From NCBI GenBank assembly GCA_036245805.1, contig BTRK01000001.1:35102758-35166757 (forward strand): a stretch of DNA of 64,000 nt, read 5' to 3'. The position numbers were made by a program, and so were the translations under genes. Source of the stretch: Pristionchus mayeri (lineage: Eukaryota > Nematoda > Chromadorea > Rhabditida > Neodiplogasteridae). The notes below the pieces were generated by a model that ran no database searches, was not told where the DNA came from, and saw nothing but the letters and a program-made list of their open reading frames with translations. Positions 1-10,641 of the stretch are shown here, piece after piece (within the stretch, counting starts at the first letter, position 1; each line of letters starts with the position of its first letter).

Positions 1-3000
1 GAGACAAGCGCACATCCAAATATCATCCATGAGCTTGCTCAGAAGAGCAATAGAGGTTTGAATGAAATCTTCTGGTGGAGAGTCAGTCTAAAATGAAAAA
101 AAATTAAATAATAAAAATTCAATTTCAAAAAAATTAACACCATTTACTTTCATCGCCTCTTCGATTGCATTCTCGAGAACCGTCGCAACATTCTTTGTTC
201 TGTAATATTCGAATAAAAAATTGCAGGAAAAATCGCCAACTCTCGTCTCGTATTACACTATGATATCGCCTATAACTGTACATTCTAACGGAAGTACGTT
301 TCTAAATTAGCGGGTAATGGTATGAAAAACATAGAAGCGATTAGAGTAGTGCTCTGAATTCACCATTCCTCACAATGTCCCCTTTGCTTATCAATATTTC
401 GATATTTTTTTCAAAATATTGTGAAAACACATGAATATTCCTTACTTCGTCGAGTTTAATGTGCTGCAGAGAGTCGAAGAGAATTTATTTGTCGAGAGCG
501 AAAGACCAGCAATCATAATCTAAGAAAGATTTTATTAAATTATATTTTTGAAATTTCCGTCGGTTTAAATATTAAACTGTAAACAAATAGTGATGTTTTC
601 CAATATAATTGTTACTTTTTGCAAACCTTGATAGTTCTAATCTTCAGACCCGCCTCTCCATTTTCCAAAATTTCTAGCAATGCGGAAGCGTAGTTCTGAT
701 TGAAAAATATTTCGCAAAGATTCTGGAAATATCCGATATTTGATTGATTCTATTGAAAATATGCGATAACATTCCTCTACATTTATTAGGTTGTCTCAAA
801 AGTTTCTGACTATTTTAATTTTCGAACATACTGGCCTTCTCCGTGCTTCGGAATCTATCAATCAACTAGTGGTTTTCAACAGTTGATGTGGCCTTGGGAA
901 CCCTTTAAAACGAGTGTTATTGTGGACCAATTTAATCACTAAGGATAGCACTGTTCACAGCTAAATTCGACATTGGTTGAAATTATTCTCAGTTTTGAAT
1001 AAATTGTAATTCTTGTGAGAGCTCTGACATCGGCTAAACAAAAGCGCTGTTTTAAAGGGTAATGAGTGGGCTTATTAAATTTCCTAATGCCAACGGATTG
1101 GTCTCAAACGCATACTTGATAATGGCTCTCAATCCCAGTCCTGCACCAATTACAATTTTCCAAATATACATTTGCTGGTATTTTGCAAATGCGGATCGAT
1201 CAGCAACCATCATTTGTTGATCACTCAGAAGTGCCCTTCCGTACTAGTGCACGGTTGCATTTTGGAGGATGTTCATACATCTGTTAAGAAATATGATGTT
1301 TCGAAATATTTCTGTAGAGATTTGATTGCTGAAAACTGCACTTTTGACCGTTTACCGTTTCTCAACAACGCTACAGACCAGTTTTTCATCATTATCTGAA
1401 CAAGCAAGTTTTATTCTACCAATGAAAATGTGGGCAAATTGGGTAGGCCGCAGATATTCGAGGATCAGAGTTCATTCGAAAACACTAAAAAGTCGCGATT
1501 TTTGCATGTTTTTTACCTGGAAGTGCTTTTCTTGGGCGAACCACGAGCAATGTTTGATTCAAAAATATTATTGTAGTCTACTACCATGTCCTTAACTATA
1601 ACCATGACGGAACGGCAAGGAGTCTAAATACACCAAGAGAAACTTCGAAAAAGAAATAGTCAGAAACTTTTGAGACAACCTAATATCTATCCAAATGAAA
1701 ATGAGAACATGTGGAGTCTACCTTGTCTTGAATTCCCAACATTAGTGTATGGCTCACCGATTGTTCCTGAATCAGAGAAATCCAAAGCTGCGACCCATCA
1801 TCTGATTTACTCGTGAGAAGCTCGTAGCACAGTAAAAGGGCAACATTCCGAATGTTCCACTGCAAATGAAAATACATTTGGGATACATTTTAAAAAGTCG
1901 GGAAATCAATTGTTCTTATCATGCCTAGTGGGAAATTTTAAATGTCAAAAAACACGAACTTTATGCTACCAAATGTTGTTTTGCAAAATATAGTTCGTTG
2001 GTTACCTCTTTTGTTTTATCGTCTGCTTTCCCTTTATGGACGTTTTTTATAATGAAGTGGCAGGCAAGGTCGAATACGCCGTTTTCGAACAGGAGACGCT
2101 GCAAGAAAGTATCCTTAAAGCCGTGAGAGAGAACTTCTCACTTTTATGTTGTTTCTATTCACACTTAGATCTTGGAATGCGAACATCAACAACCACTGAT
2201 TACCCGCATCTTTTAGTTTCATGAAGCGATCTCTTGCCAACTGAAATTATTGTTTTAATTTATAAATTACTGTAAATCTGGATCTTCAAAGTAACTTGCC
2301 TCTCTTGCCAAATAGTAGGCAATTTCATCAGAAATATGCGAATCGTTCGTGAGGGCAGTGATGTACATCGAGTTATTGATTAAATAATTATCGAAATATA
2401 TGCTATCATTGTGTTCGAGCATGGCTCCGATAATATCCTGCAAAAATAACATTTAACATATGTGTACGTCTTGCTAGGGCTCTAGGATGACTAGCTAAAA
2501 TGGACACTTCTGTAGAAATTTCTCTTGTGACCTTATTGGAGTTGTATGAGGGCGTAAAATATGAGGCCGTTTGCCTAAGAATCGAGCAGATCCGAATGGA
2601 TTCGGCACAGCCAAAAAATGTCGATTCTCTAAAAGTTTGGGTTTTGGGATATTCGAATGTTCTGAAAACTATGGGCGCATTCATTTTGCCCCCACAGCCT
2701 TCGATGGCTCCAGACGTAGTGACGTCGAAACCACCTTTTTTAGTATATCGCCCTTCGGGAAAATGCTAAAATTAGTCGAATAAGGTTTCCGGGTAGAATT
2801 TCATGCTGATTACGTCTATCCAATTTATTTTTTATGAATTATTAAAATAAATTTAGAAAAATCAGCTTTTTTATATGCCCAAAGTCGGCTGAGTGAGTTA
2901 CATGGTTGGATCCGCCGTGACGAGAGGATTCAGAATCTTTATTTCCGTCCATTTTGGCGTCCGGACTCCGAAAATTGAAAGCGTTTAGTAAGCCGAAATC

Positions 3001-6000
3001 TGGAGAAAACTGGAGAAATGACACTTCCTCTACCCTCTCCCTCCCCTCTATCCCCTCTGGCACCCCTCGCTAGTACCGCCAGGAGGGAGAGGGCAGAGGG
3101 AGTGCCGTTTTCTCCAGATTTAGGCACACTAAATGCTTTCAATTTTCGGAGTCCGGACGCCAAAATTGACGAAAATGGAGATTCTGAATCCTCTCGTCGG
3201 ATCCAACCATGTAACTCACTCAGCCGACTTTGGGCATATAAAAAAGTTGATTTTTCAAAATTTATTTTAATAATTCATAAAAAATGAATTGGATAGGCGT
3301 AATCAGCATGAAATTCTACCCCGGAAACCATATTCGTCTAATTTTAGCACTTTCCCGAAGGGCGATATACTCAAAAAGGTGGTTTCGACGTCACTACGTC
3401 TGGAGCCAACGAAGGCTGTGGGGGCAAAATGAATGCGCCCATAGTTTTCAGAACATTCGAATATCCCAAAACCCAGACTTTTAGAGAATCGACATTTTTT
3501 GGCTGTGCCGAGTCTTACTCGATTCTTAGGCAAACGGGCTCATATACGTTGCTACTCACCACGAATACGTTGTGCTTGATCAGCCATTGTCGAATTGCGC
3601 TTGCGTGCGGGCTCCCTCTCAAAATATAATGCGCTATGGATAAGAATATGCAAATTCAAAGAAAATTTTAAATTTAAAAAAAAAAATATGGTTGAAGAAG
3701 ACTCCGAACTTTTTCGAGCCGTATTCCGCAATAAGACTGATGAGATGAATAATGCTATACACATTTTGTGAATGCTTCTTACTGAAATTTGTTAAATAAT
3801 AATAATATTATAATTGTAAATATTATACCAAAGTACATGATATATTCGTTGATCAAACTAAAACATACACATAGTTATGTTTCTACGTTTTTGAAGGGTA
3901 CCGGATCGTTATATTAATAAAGGTAAATAATAAGAATGATGGACATGTCAACAAAATGGGTAAAAACCATGAAAAATCGATGGATTTAAAAAGAACTTAC
4001 CGTATAGCCCTAGCGAGTAGTCCAGGATGGTTACGATTACCTTCAAGCATCAGAATTATATCATCTTCTGTAATCGCTTCCTGAAAATTGTTGGGTTCTT
4101 CGAAACTATTTCACCCCAATTATGTGATTACATAACTTTTTTTTTCGAAGAGCTTGTTGAAAGAAAATTAGAGAAACGATACCATTGTCTCGTCATTCGA
4201 CACTCTGTCTCGCCGACAAAACCGGCCTAGTTAGTAGAGTTCATAATTCGGGCCTTCGTCTCTTCATTTCATATACTCTCTAGACCGGTCGAGCAGTGAG
4301 AGAGTGTGTAAAATGAAGAGACCGTGGAATTGTTTCTCGAACTCTACTAGTTAGTCTGCAGAATGATGAGACGGTGAACCTATTTTCGAACTCTACTTAC
4401 GATGAGTGTGTCACCGCCGTGATGGACGATCATTGACAAGAGAGTAATCGCGTAATCGGCATGGTTATTGATTATGAGCTAAAATTAGCTGAACTTATTA
4501 TCCTTCTTCCGATCTAAATAATGCATACAACCGGGTCATATAAATAGGGAAAGTTCCCAAACCGTAATACTGTTAGCAATTTCATGTACAAATATTGATT
4601 TTTTTGAAAGCTTACCTTTAACATTATCGAAAATATTTCTTTATGTTGTGCTAAGCAACGTGTTATTTTTTCAGGGCTGCATTCAGGACGGATTCTAACA
4701 TAGAGGTTGCACAGAAAATAAAAGCACTGATCGATTGAATGAGACCATGCGCGATCGTCCATTGTCCTGAAAGCACACGTTCTATAGTTGAACGGGTGTT
4801 ACATATTTGCTATATTTTTGAAAGTGTTGCATACATAATATCACAAGTGATCCGCAATATACGCTCAAACAGTCCATCTTCCAGAGAAACTGAGAAGATC
4901 TTCTGGCATGTCATACTGTAAATAAAAATCGTATACATTTCCGGAGAAGTTGGTGGCAAAAATATGAGCGTAAATCATAGATTGATTAGCCTTCTATCTA
5001 TAAGAATCTATAAGATAACAGAGGTATTCTGAGAGAATGTAGGAAATAGAGACCCTTGATTTACAAAAACTTCAAACTGCTTCAATCGGCAACCCATTAT
5101 CATTATTGACGCACCTAGTGATGAGGAACTTTTTTTTAAGTTTCGGAGCCGTAAATTGCAAACAGCCTAAAAGCCGGCTCTCAAAATTTCAAAAGTTTGA
5201 CAGACCACAATTCCTTTACTTTTTGAGATACGAAGTCGTTAAAAAAAGCAAACGAGCCGCCTTTGAGAGCTGAACAACTTTTATGTTAGAAGTAAAACCA
5301 TTTGAGAAGCATAAAATATAGATAATTCAAGAAAAGCGATTTTTCGATAACTTTATTCACAGTTTTTTGGGTGTAGCCGAAAAAAAGATCCCACGTGTAA
5401 ATGAGATCTCTACGGATTCGTAATCTACGTACTTTTTTACCCCAGGGAATTGTATCGTCATAATTTAGAAAAATTGACATCACATATTTGTATGCGTCAA
5501 AACATGAGATTCCATGGAAAAAGACGCAAACAGTGGCGTCCAAAATGAATGTAGATACCGTTTCCAGCCTCCAATCACCTTCATATTTTGCACGGGAGTC
5601 ATTCTGGAGCATATAAACGTGATTATATGCCGAAATTGCAAAAATGGAAAATTTTTAAAATTTCGATTTTTCGACCATTTTGACCGAAAAAATAGAAATT
5701 TTAAAAATTTTCCATTTTTGCAATTTCGGCATATAATCACGTTTATATGCTCCATAATGACTCCCGTGCAAAACATGAAGGTGATTGGAGGCTGGAAACG
5801 GTATCTACATTCATTTTGGACGCGACTGTTTGCCTGTTTTTTCCATGGAATCTCATATTTTGACGCATACAAATATGTGATGTCAATTTTTCTAAATTAT
5901 GACAATACAATTCCCTGGGGTAAAAAAGTACGTAGATTACGAATCCGTAGAGATCTCATTTACACGTGGGATCTTGTTTTCGGCTACACCCAAAAAACTG

Positions 6001-7133
6001 TGAATAAAGTTATCGAAAAATCGCTTTTCTTGAATTATCTATATTTTATGCTTCTCAAATGGTTTTACTTCTAACATAAAAGTTGTTCAGCTCTCAAAGG
6101 CGGCTCGTTTGCTTTTTTTAACGACGACTTCGTATCTCAAAAAATAAAGGAATTGTGGTCTGTCAAACTTTTGAAATTTTGAGAGCCGGCTTTTAGGCTG
6201 TTTGCAATTTACGGCTCCGAAACTTAAAACAAAAGTTCCTTATCACTAGGTGCGTCAATAATGATAATGGGTTGCCGATTGAAGCAGTTTGAAGTTTTTG
6301 TAAATCACATCCTGCGATCTCTCAGAAGAGTTCTGATAAGAACACAAATAAAATTGCCTAAATTAATTTCGAAAAATAGCATAAAAACGATAAGCATCAT
6401 TCAGGAAATGTCCCCGAAATTTGAAAGTTACAAACTTTGAATGTGCCAATTGTGCTAGAAGGCGGAGCAGATTTTCCAGTAACTAAATTGTTAATTAAAT
6501 AAGCAGAACATATTTTTAAAACATACAATGGAACTCACACACCTCAATAATTCGCGCTGGATTCAGAGAATGATACATGCATACTGCTTCCAGCGTTTCC
6601 AAAATTATCGTTCGTTCTACCTGCATATACTTGTGATTATGAATTTTTCTCCTATCGTAATTAGTCGTCCATTCTGTTTCATTTATTTGCAATCGGCATT
6701 TAGCATACGTCTTCCGGAAAATAATCAGCCATCTCCCACTTCAAAAGCTCATATAGATTGGCCGACTGAATCGCGTCATCCTGTAAAATATTGGAGAAGT
6801 ATAAGAAGTATTTTTTTAGCCTAAATTTGTTTTTAAACTTAAAACTATGAAAAAAATAAATAAATACCGGATATAGGGTGAGTTCCTTGGCGAGGCATCT
6901 TGCTTCTTCACTCACTAACAGAGCCATTTGTGTCTTCTATAAAGCATTGTGATAATATTTAGTTACATAAAAAGAAGATCAATATGAGAGCAAGAATGAT
7001 ACAAGAATAGACTCATTTTGAAACCTATTCATTGACAATAACAACGCAGAAACGGCGTCCTCTGCAATTACTCGATCTGTGTCATTGGGTATGAGATTAG
7101 CTCTGCACTTGCGAAATAATACCTCTGGTGATT
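1..7133 (-). CDS. Multi-exon large helical protein, unidentified (partial)
   Basis: I do not recognise this gene. Reading the minus strand, about 17 exon-like open segments are bounded by plausible splice sites. In order they include 7127-7024 (SPEVLFRKCRANL), 6927-6868 (MALLVSEEARCLAKEL), 6800-6717 (ANLYELLKWEMADYF), 6618-6545 (TIILETLEAVCMYH), 4917-4616 (two exons joined in phase), 4484-4400, 4085-4002, about 3766-3680, about 3610-3550, about 2519-2470, 2443-2290, 2124-2007 (RLLFENGVFDLACHF), 1865-1750 (WNIRNVALLLCYELL), 723-632, 531-455, 196-146 and about 90-1. The composition is Leu/Ile-rich and alpha-helical, suggesting a HEAT/ARM-type scaffold, and the reading runs off the left edge of the window. 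Several junctions are phase-consistent; others are not resolved. Introns hold a decayed mariner (786-1683) and two foldbacks (2556-3545, 5058-6307). The true 5' end may lie further upstream. Confidence 0.55.
786..1683 (+). mobile_element. Decayed mariner-type element with intact terminal inverted repeats
   Basis: The element starts TTAGGTTGTCTCAAAAGTTT and ends with its reverse complement, giving inverted repeats of about 29 bp. It is flanked by TA on both sides (784-785 and 1684-1685), the Tc1/mariner target duplication. The interior, read on the plus strand, keeps only scattered mariner-like peptides broken by stops. At 898 bp it is shorter than a full mariner (about 1.25 kb). It lies in an intron of the unidentified helical gene. 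Confidence 0.8.
2556..3545. repeat. Long foldback element, about 1 kb
   Basis: The two arms are imperfect inverted copies: the left begins near 2556 and its complement ends near 3545, turning over near 3050. Diagnostic shared words are GCCTAAGAATCGAG on the left and CTCGATTCTTAGGC on the right, and the word TTCGAATGTTCTGAAAACTA is matched at about 3440-3465. The centre is a CT-rich then GA-rich segment (3025-3100) that is itself complementary. Short open frames in both arms are mirror images and not genes. No transposase is seen. It sits inside an intron of the helical gene. Confidence 0.85.
4232..4350. mobile_element. Short palindromic MITE, family A copy
   Basis: The core reads AATTCGGGCCTTCGTCTC, then a hairpin around ACCGGTCGAG, then GAGAGAGTGTGTAAAATGAA, ending near CTCGAACTCTACT. 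The whole is a near-palindrome of about 115 bp flanked by AGTAGAGTT and its complement. The same unit occurs at 10244, 41430, 49690 and 54012 and in degraded form elsewhere. It lies in an intron of the helical gene. Confidence 0.7.
5058..6307. repeat. Long foldback element, 1.25 kb, near-perfect arms
   Basis: The left arm starts TGATTTACAAAAACTTC and the right arm ends GAAGTTTTTGTAAATCA. The arms pair over about 620 bp each and turn near 5685 in a loop of TTTTTCGACCATTTTGACC. Open frames of 108-186 residues on both strands are mirror images with no coding character. Divergence between arms is low, which suggests recent formation or gene conversion. It lies in an intron of the helical gene, between the exons near 6545 and 4917. 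Confidence 0.9.
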
Positions 7134-7193
7134 GATGGTCAGTATCTGGATGAGCTTACGAAAGGGTGAAGAGGAGAGACATTCAAATAATAG

Positions 7194-7600
7194 TGTCTAT
7201 TAAGAGATGCGCTCGCTCGTGATGGGCGGTCGTCCCTGACCCCGCTCTTTTCCGACCTAGTTTGGGGAATCCTCTCCCGTCAGCTTGGGCAACCCGGAGA
7301 GTATCGCCTACTTGGTACACTTCAAGAGGAGGAGCACGGACGGATTCCCATCGTCTCGAGTGATCTACCGTCAAGAAAGCCTCGCTCAAGTCTGCGTTGT
7401 GAGTTCCTAACCGGCGCAAGTCAGGTGTTCGGCGGCAGGATGATCTACTTCGATGCTCAACGGAGATCCGTCACGATCGTCCCTACAGTTGACCAGAGAA
7501 GCCAAAGAAGATCCCATCCATTGACTTAACGACGCACTGATACCGAAGATCCCAATTCCATCCACACCGAAGTCACCCTCCTGCAGGACCATTGTGCATG
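7194..7600 (+). other. Unexplained GC-richer open stretch without a start codon
   Basis: On the plus strand a frame from about 7196 to 7528 stays open for roughly 105 codons with mixed, protein-like composition (for example SRQLGQPGEYRLLGTL and GGRMIYFDAQRRSVTIVP), ending in TAA. It has no ATG at its beginning and no matching splice context that I can see. It is more GC-rich than its surroundings. It may be a fragment of a transposon or retroposed gene. I cannot assign a family. Confidence 0.3.
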
Positions 7601-7829
7601 ACGTCAGGATAAATATGAAATTAAGAGATGCAAAAACGTCAATTGTTTGTTCATGCTGACTCAAAATCATACTTTGTGTTCATTAAACGTGGGCATGTAA
7701 AATCATTTTTTTCGGCAACCAACTTTAAGAAAATGAATAACAAAAAAGGGTTTGTATTTAGTTCACAATAAAAGGCGGGAACAATATTCACAGTCCTGCA
7801 CCACGTTCTTACTTTTCAGCCTCATTCTA

Positions 7830-9074
7830 TTAGGTTGAACAGAAAGTCATAAACTGTTTTGCTCGATCACTGCTCAGTGCAGGAGACCTTTGGTGTTCCC
7901 TCGCCTCTAGTGAATAACACATGACAAAGGGACTATGTGGTCAACAACCTCCCATTCCACTCTTTTCATTCTGCCACTAGTAAGACCATGATGTTTGTTC
8001 CCACGGCCTTGCACATCCGCAACGTTCTGTTATTCTTATTCCTCTCTCACACTACAATGAAAATCGGAACGTCAGTTGGCTGAAGTCTACGAGTCATATG
8101 CCCCTCACTACCAGACCATACGCAATTGGTAGCAACGCTTCGAGAAGGGGGACTTTTCCATGGATGATCGTGACCGGTCTGGGAGGCCACCCGAGCTGGA
8201 TTTGGATGCACTACGGATCGTAGTGGAATCGGAGCCCTTCCAAAGCACCCGCGACATGGCATCCACACTTGGGGTATCGCAAGGCACCATCGTAAATGGT
8301 TTGGTCTCCATTGGCAAGAAGAAGAAGCTAGGCCGTTTCATACCCCACGAATTGACCCAAGACCAGCTTGACCACCGAGTTGACGATTCCCTTTCTCTAC
8401 TCACTCTTCACGCTGGAGATCGATGTTGGACCGTCTCATAACAGGGGACAAGAAGTGGGTCTACTATGAGAATCACCATAGGAGGGCACAGTGGGTGGAT
8501 GCCAATGAGACCCCACAGGACGTCGCAAAGCCTGATCATCACCCCAAGAAAATCTTGCTCTCTGTCTGGTGGGGAGTGGATGGCCCGATTTTCTGGGAAC
8601 TCCTACCTGAGGGGCGGACAATTACTGGAGACGTCTACACGAAACAACTACAGAATCTCAAGAAGAAAGTCGCACAATCTCCCCTGAACGGCAAGAAAGT
8701 GTACTATCAACACGATAACGCCCGACCCCATGTTGCACGGCAGGTCAAGCAGGAGCTGTCCAAATATGGCTGGATGATTCTCCCTCATCCACCGTATTCT
8801 CCTGACTTGGCCCCTTCGGATTATTGGTTGTTCTCGGATCTGACCCGTCATTTCGATCAGAGATCCTTCACTTCCCGTGGGGCGATCGAGGCCGCACTCA
8901 AACAATATTTTAATTCGCGCCGAGATGGGTTCTATAAGGAGGGAATCCATAAGTTGCCTGAACGTTGGAGATTTGTCGTAGATAACAATGGTGCATATGT
9001 TTGATTTTGCTCTTGTGCTTTATTGTCAGAAGAAGGGAATTAAAAAGTTTATAAAGACTTTCTGTTCAACCTAA
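7830..9074 (+). mobile_element. Mariner-family transposon, copy 1, inactive
   Basis: Terminal repeats TTAGGTTGAACAGAAAGTC and its complement are flanked by TA at 7828-7829 and 9075-9076. Inside is a mariner transposase gene. The N-terminal HTH part reads RFEKGDFSMDDRDRSGRPPE, and the catalytic part carries TGDKKW, YYQHDNARPH and YSPDLAPSDYWLF, the three acidic positions of the DDD triad. Defects: an in-frame TAG at 8130-8132 just after RNW, a one-base loss near 8424 that splits the frame, and GDK where mariners normally have GDE. Length is 1,245 bp. Confidence 0.92.
8160..9004 (+). pseudogene. Mariner transposase pseudogene (copy 1)
   Basis: The reading spans two frames: 8160-8441, then 8423-9004. 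In the family the enzyme cuts and pastes mariner DNA at TA sites through a DDD-type RNase H-like domain. The first half has the helix-turn-helix region (TLGVSQGTIVNGL) and the linker LGRFIPHEL, a match to the mariner WVPHEL motif. The second half has the catalytic motifs and runs to the natural TGA after NNGAYV. A premature TAG lies upstream of 8160, and the frameshift near 8424 removes continuity, so no functional protein is expected. Confidence 0.88.
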
Positions 9075-9079
9075 TACTT

Positions 9080-10235
9080 CATTCGCCTTTTGCCTCTTCG
9101 TTTCAGGGATGTAGTCATCGTCTTTCTCTTTCACTTTCAATAACAGCTGAACCTCAGCAGCAAATTTAGCTGAAATTCAATGCAGGTATAGTAATTTGCA
9201 CACGTTGATGCCTCTCTTTCGCATTTCGATAAGTTTTAAGATTTTGCTGCATCGTGTTTCTCACAAGATTGAACTAAGCATTCGGAGAGTTGGCGTCGAC
9301 ACTGATGTTGTACCCTTTTTATGGTCGGGCCACAGTTGCATCATGGTTGCCACGTTCAGTATCATTCCGCACTGGTATTGCCATCCATCACAAAACCGTA
9401 AGATCGTGATATTTCCATGTTCATATGTGTTGCTCTCACACTCTTCACAGGCACAAGCAGAATAGATACTGAGGCATCAGAGTAGCTAGCTTTCTGCCGT
9501 TTCATATTTTGCACCGTGTTTGCCGAGATTTGTCACGTACAGTATATTTTGTTGCCTGGTCTTTCCGTCAGTGTGTTTATCATAGATCGTTACAGATAGA
9601 TGGAGTGTCGTTTCGATACTGATATCCCTTGAATAGCGCTTTTGGTCAAACTTGACAAACAGATCGCAACACCAACATCGACTCAAATAAACTTTATGTT
9701 GTTTTTTCAATGTGCCACGAGCTAGAATGATGCTTCACCTCGTGAAATGGTCACCCTTGTTGAGGTTGCCAAATATCGACTCCATTGTGTTGGCCAATAG
9801 GCTGATAGCAGAAGTTTACAAGATCGGCAACGTAAGACAAAATGTATTACTGTAGATTTGTTGCATGCAGGGCAAATATCAGTCCGTAAACAGCTTTTGC
9901 AACGAGCTAACATGGGATGATACTCCACCTCATGAGATGATGGAGTACAATTTTATGCCGGTGTTGCCCGATCTCTTCTCCATTGTGCTTATCAAGAGGC
10001 TGATAGCAACGGTTTAAAAGATCGGCAAGCACAAAACAGAATAAATAACTGTTGATATGTTGCATGTTGAACAAATAAGACAATATAATTGTGTAACGAG
10101 TTCTGGGGGGAGGGATGTGCTACTGCTTTTAAATTAGTCCCTTTCTTCATTTAAGTTTAGTTATTATCAATAACCTCCGTTCTTCAGATCCTACTAGTAA
10201 CAGATTTTACATCGTTGTTCCTCGATTAGACAAGC
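9080..10235. repeat. Intergenic stretch with a degenerate direct repeat of about 190 bp
   Basis: No convincing gene is visible. Two diverged direct copies lie at about 9726-9912 and 9917-10110. They share ATGATGCTTCACCTC-like and ATGATACTCCACCTC-like starts, then CTCCATTGTG, AGGCTGATAGCA, AAGATCGGCAA and TGTTGCATG words in the same order. Short open frames in the region are not supported as coding. Confidence 0.5.
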
Positions 10236-10243
10236 ATCTCGGA

Positions 10244-10354
10244 TAGAGTGCGCTATTCGGGTAATGGTGTCATCATTTCCCACACTGTCTCACCACTCGA
10301 CCGGCCGAAAGAGTGTTTGAAATGACGAGACCATTACCCGAATAACGCACTCAA
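10244..10354. mobile_element. Palindromic MITE, family A, with exact 8-bp target duplication
   Basis: A 111-bp near-perfect palindrome begins TAGAGTGCGCTATTCGGG and ends with CCCGAATAACGCACTCAA. ATCTCGGA is duplicated on both sides (10236-10243 and 10355-10362). The 8-bp duplication and the TAGAG-type end fit a non-autonomous hAT element. This copy defines the ends of family A, also seen at 54012. Confidence 0.82.
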
Positions 10355-10392
10355 ATCTCGGACACTGCCAATGTTTCTTATCTTTACGCAAT

Positions 10393-10495
10393 TCGATGAA
10401 TCGTCTGACTCTCCCCAAACCACATGCTCTCTCGTCGGTCAAAGTGAGCGAGAGAGTGTATGATATGGAGAGAGCGAGACCATTGCTTCACAATT
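10393..10495. mobile_element. Palindromic repeat, family B copy 1
   Basis: The core ATCGTCTGACTCTC, CTCTCTCGTCGGTC and GCGAGAGAGTGTATGATATG folds on itself. Related copies are at 51192-51280 and 36006-36105. Flanking CAATTCG occurs on both sides here, suggesting a target duplication of about 7-9 bp. Confidence 0.6.
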
Positions 10496-10641
10496 CGGTT
10501 CAGTGTCTGTGTGTTTCGTTGCATGCAATATGTGTGTATAATGATATTCTCATTTTATTATCAGAAGGAACAACTTTAATAAAGGTAGTTGGGAATGAGA
10601 GCGAGTAATACAGTAAGCTTGCATGACGAATAATTATTTCC

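Noticed and set aside
1680..1877. THADA-like identification of the helical gene from WNIRNVALLLCYELL
   Set aside because: The resemblance rests on one short HEAT-like segment; the other exons gave no support, so no name is given.
5286..6074. Open frames of 108, 130 and 186 residues on both strands
   Set aside because: They are mirror images within a foldback, share the same peptides on opposite strands, and lack splice or codon signals of genes.
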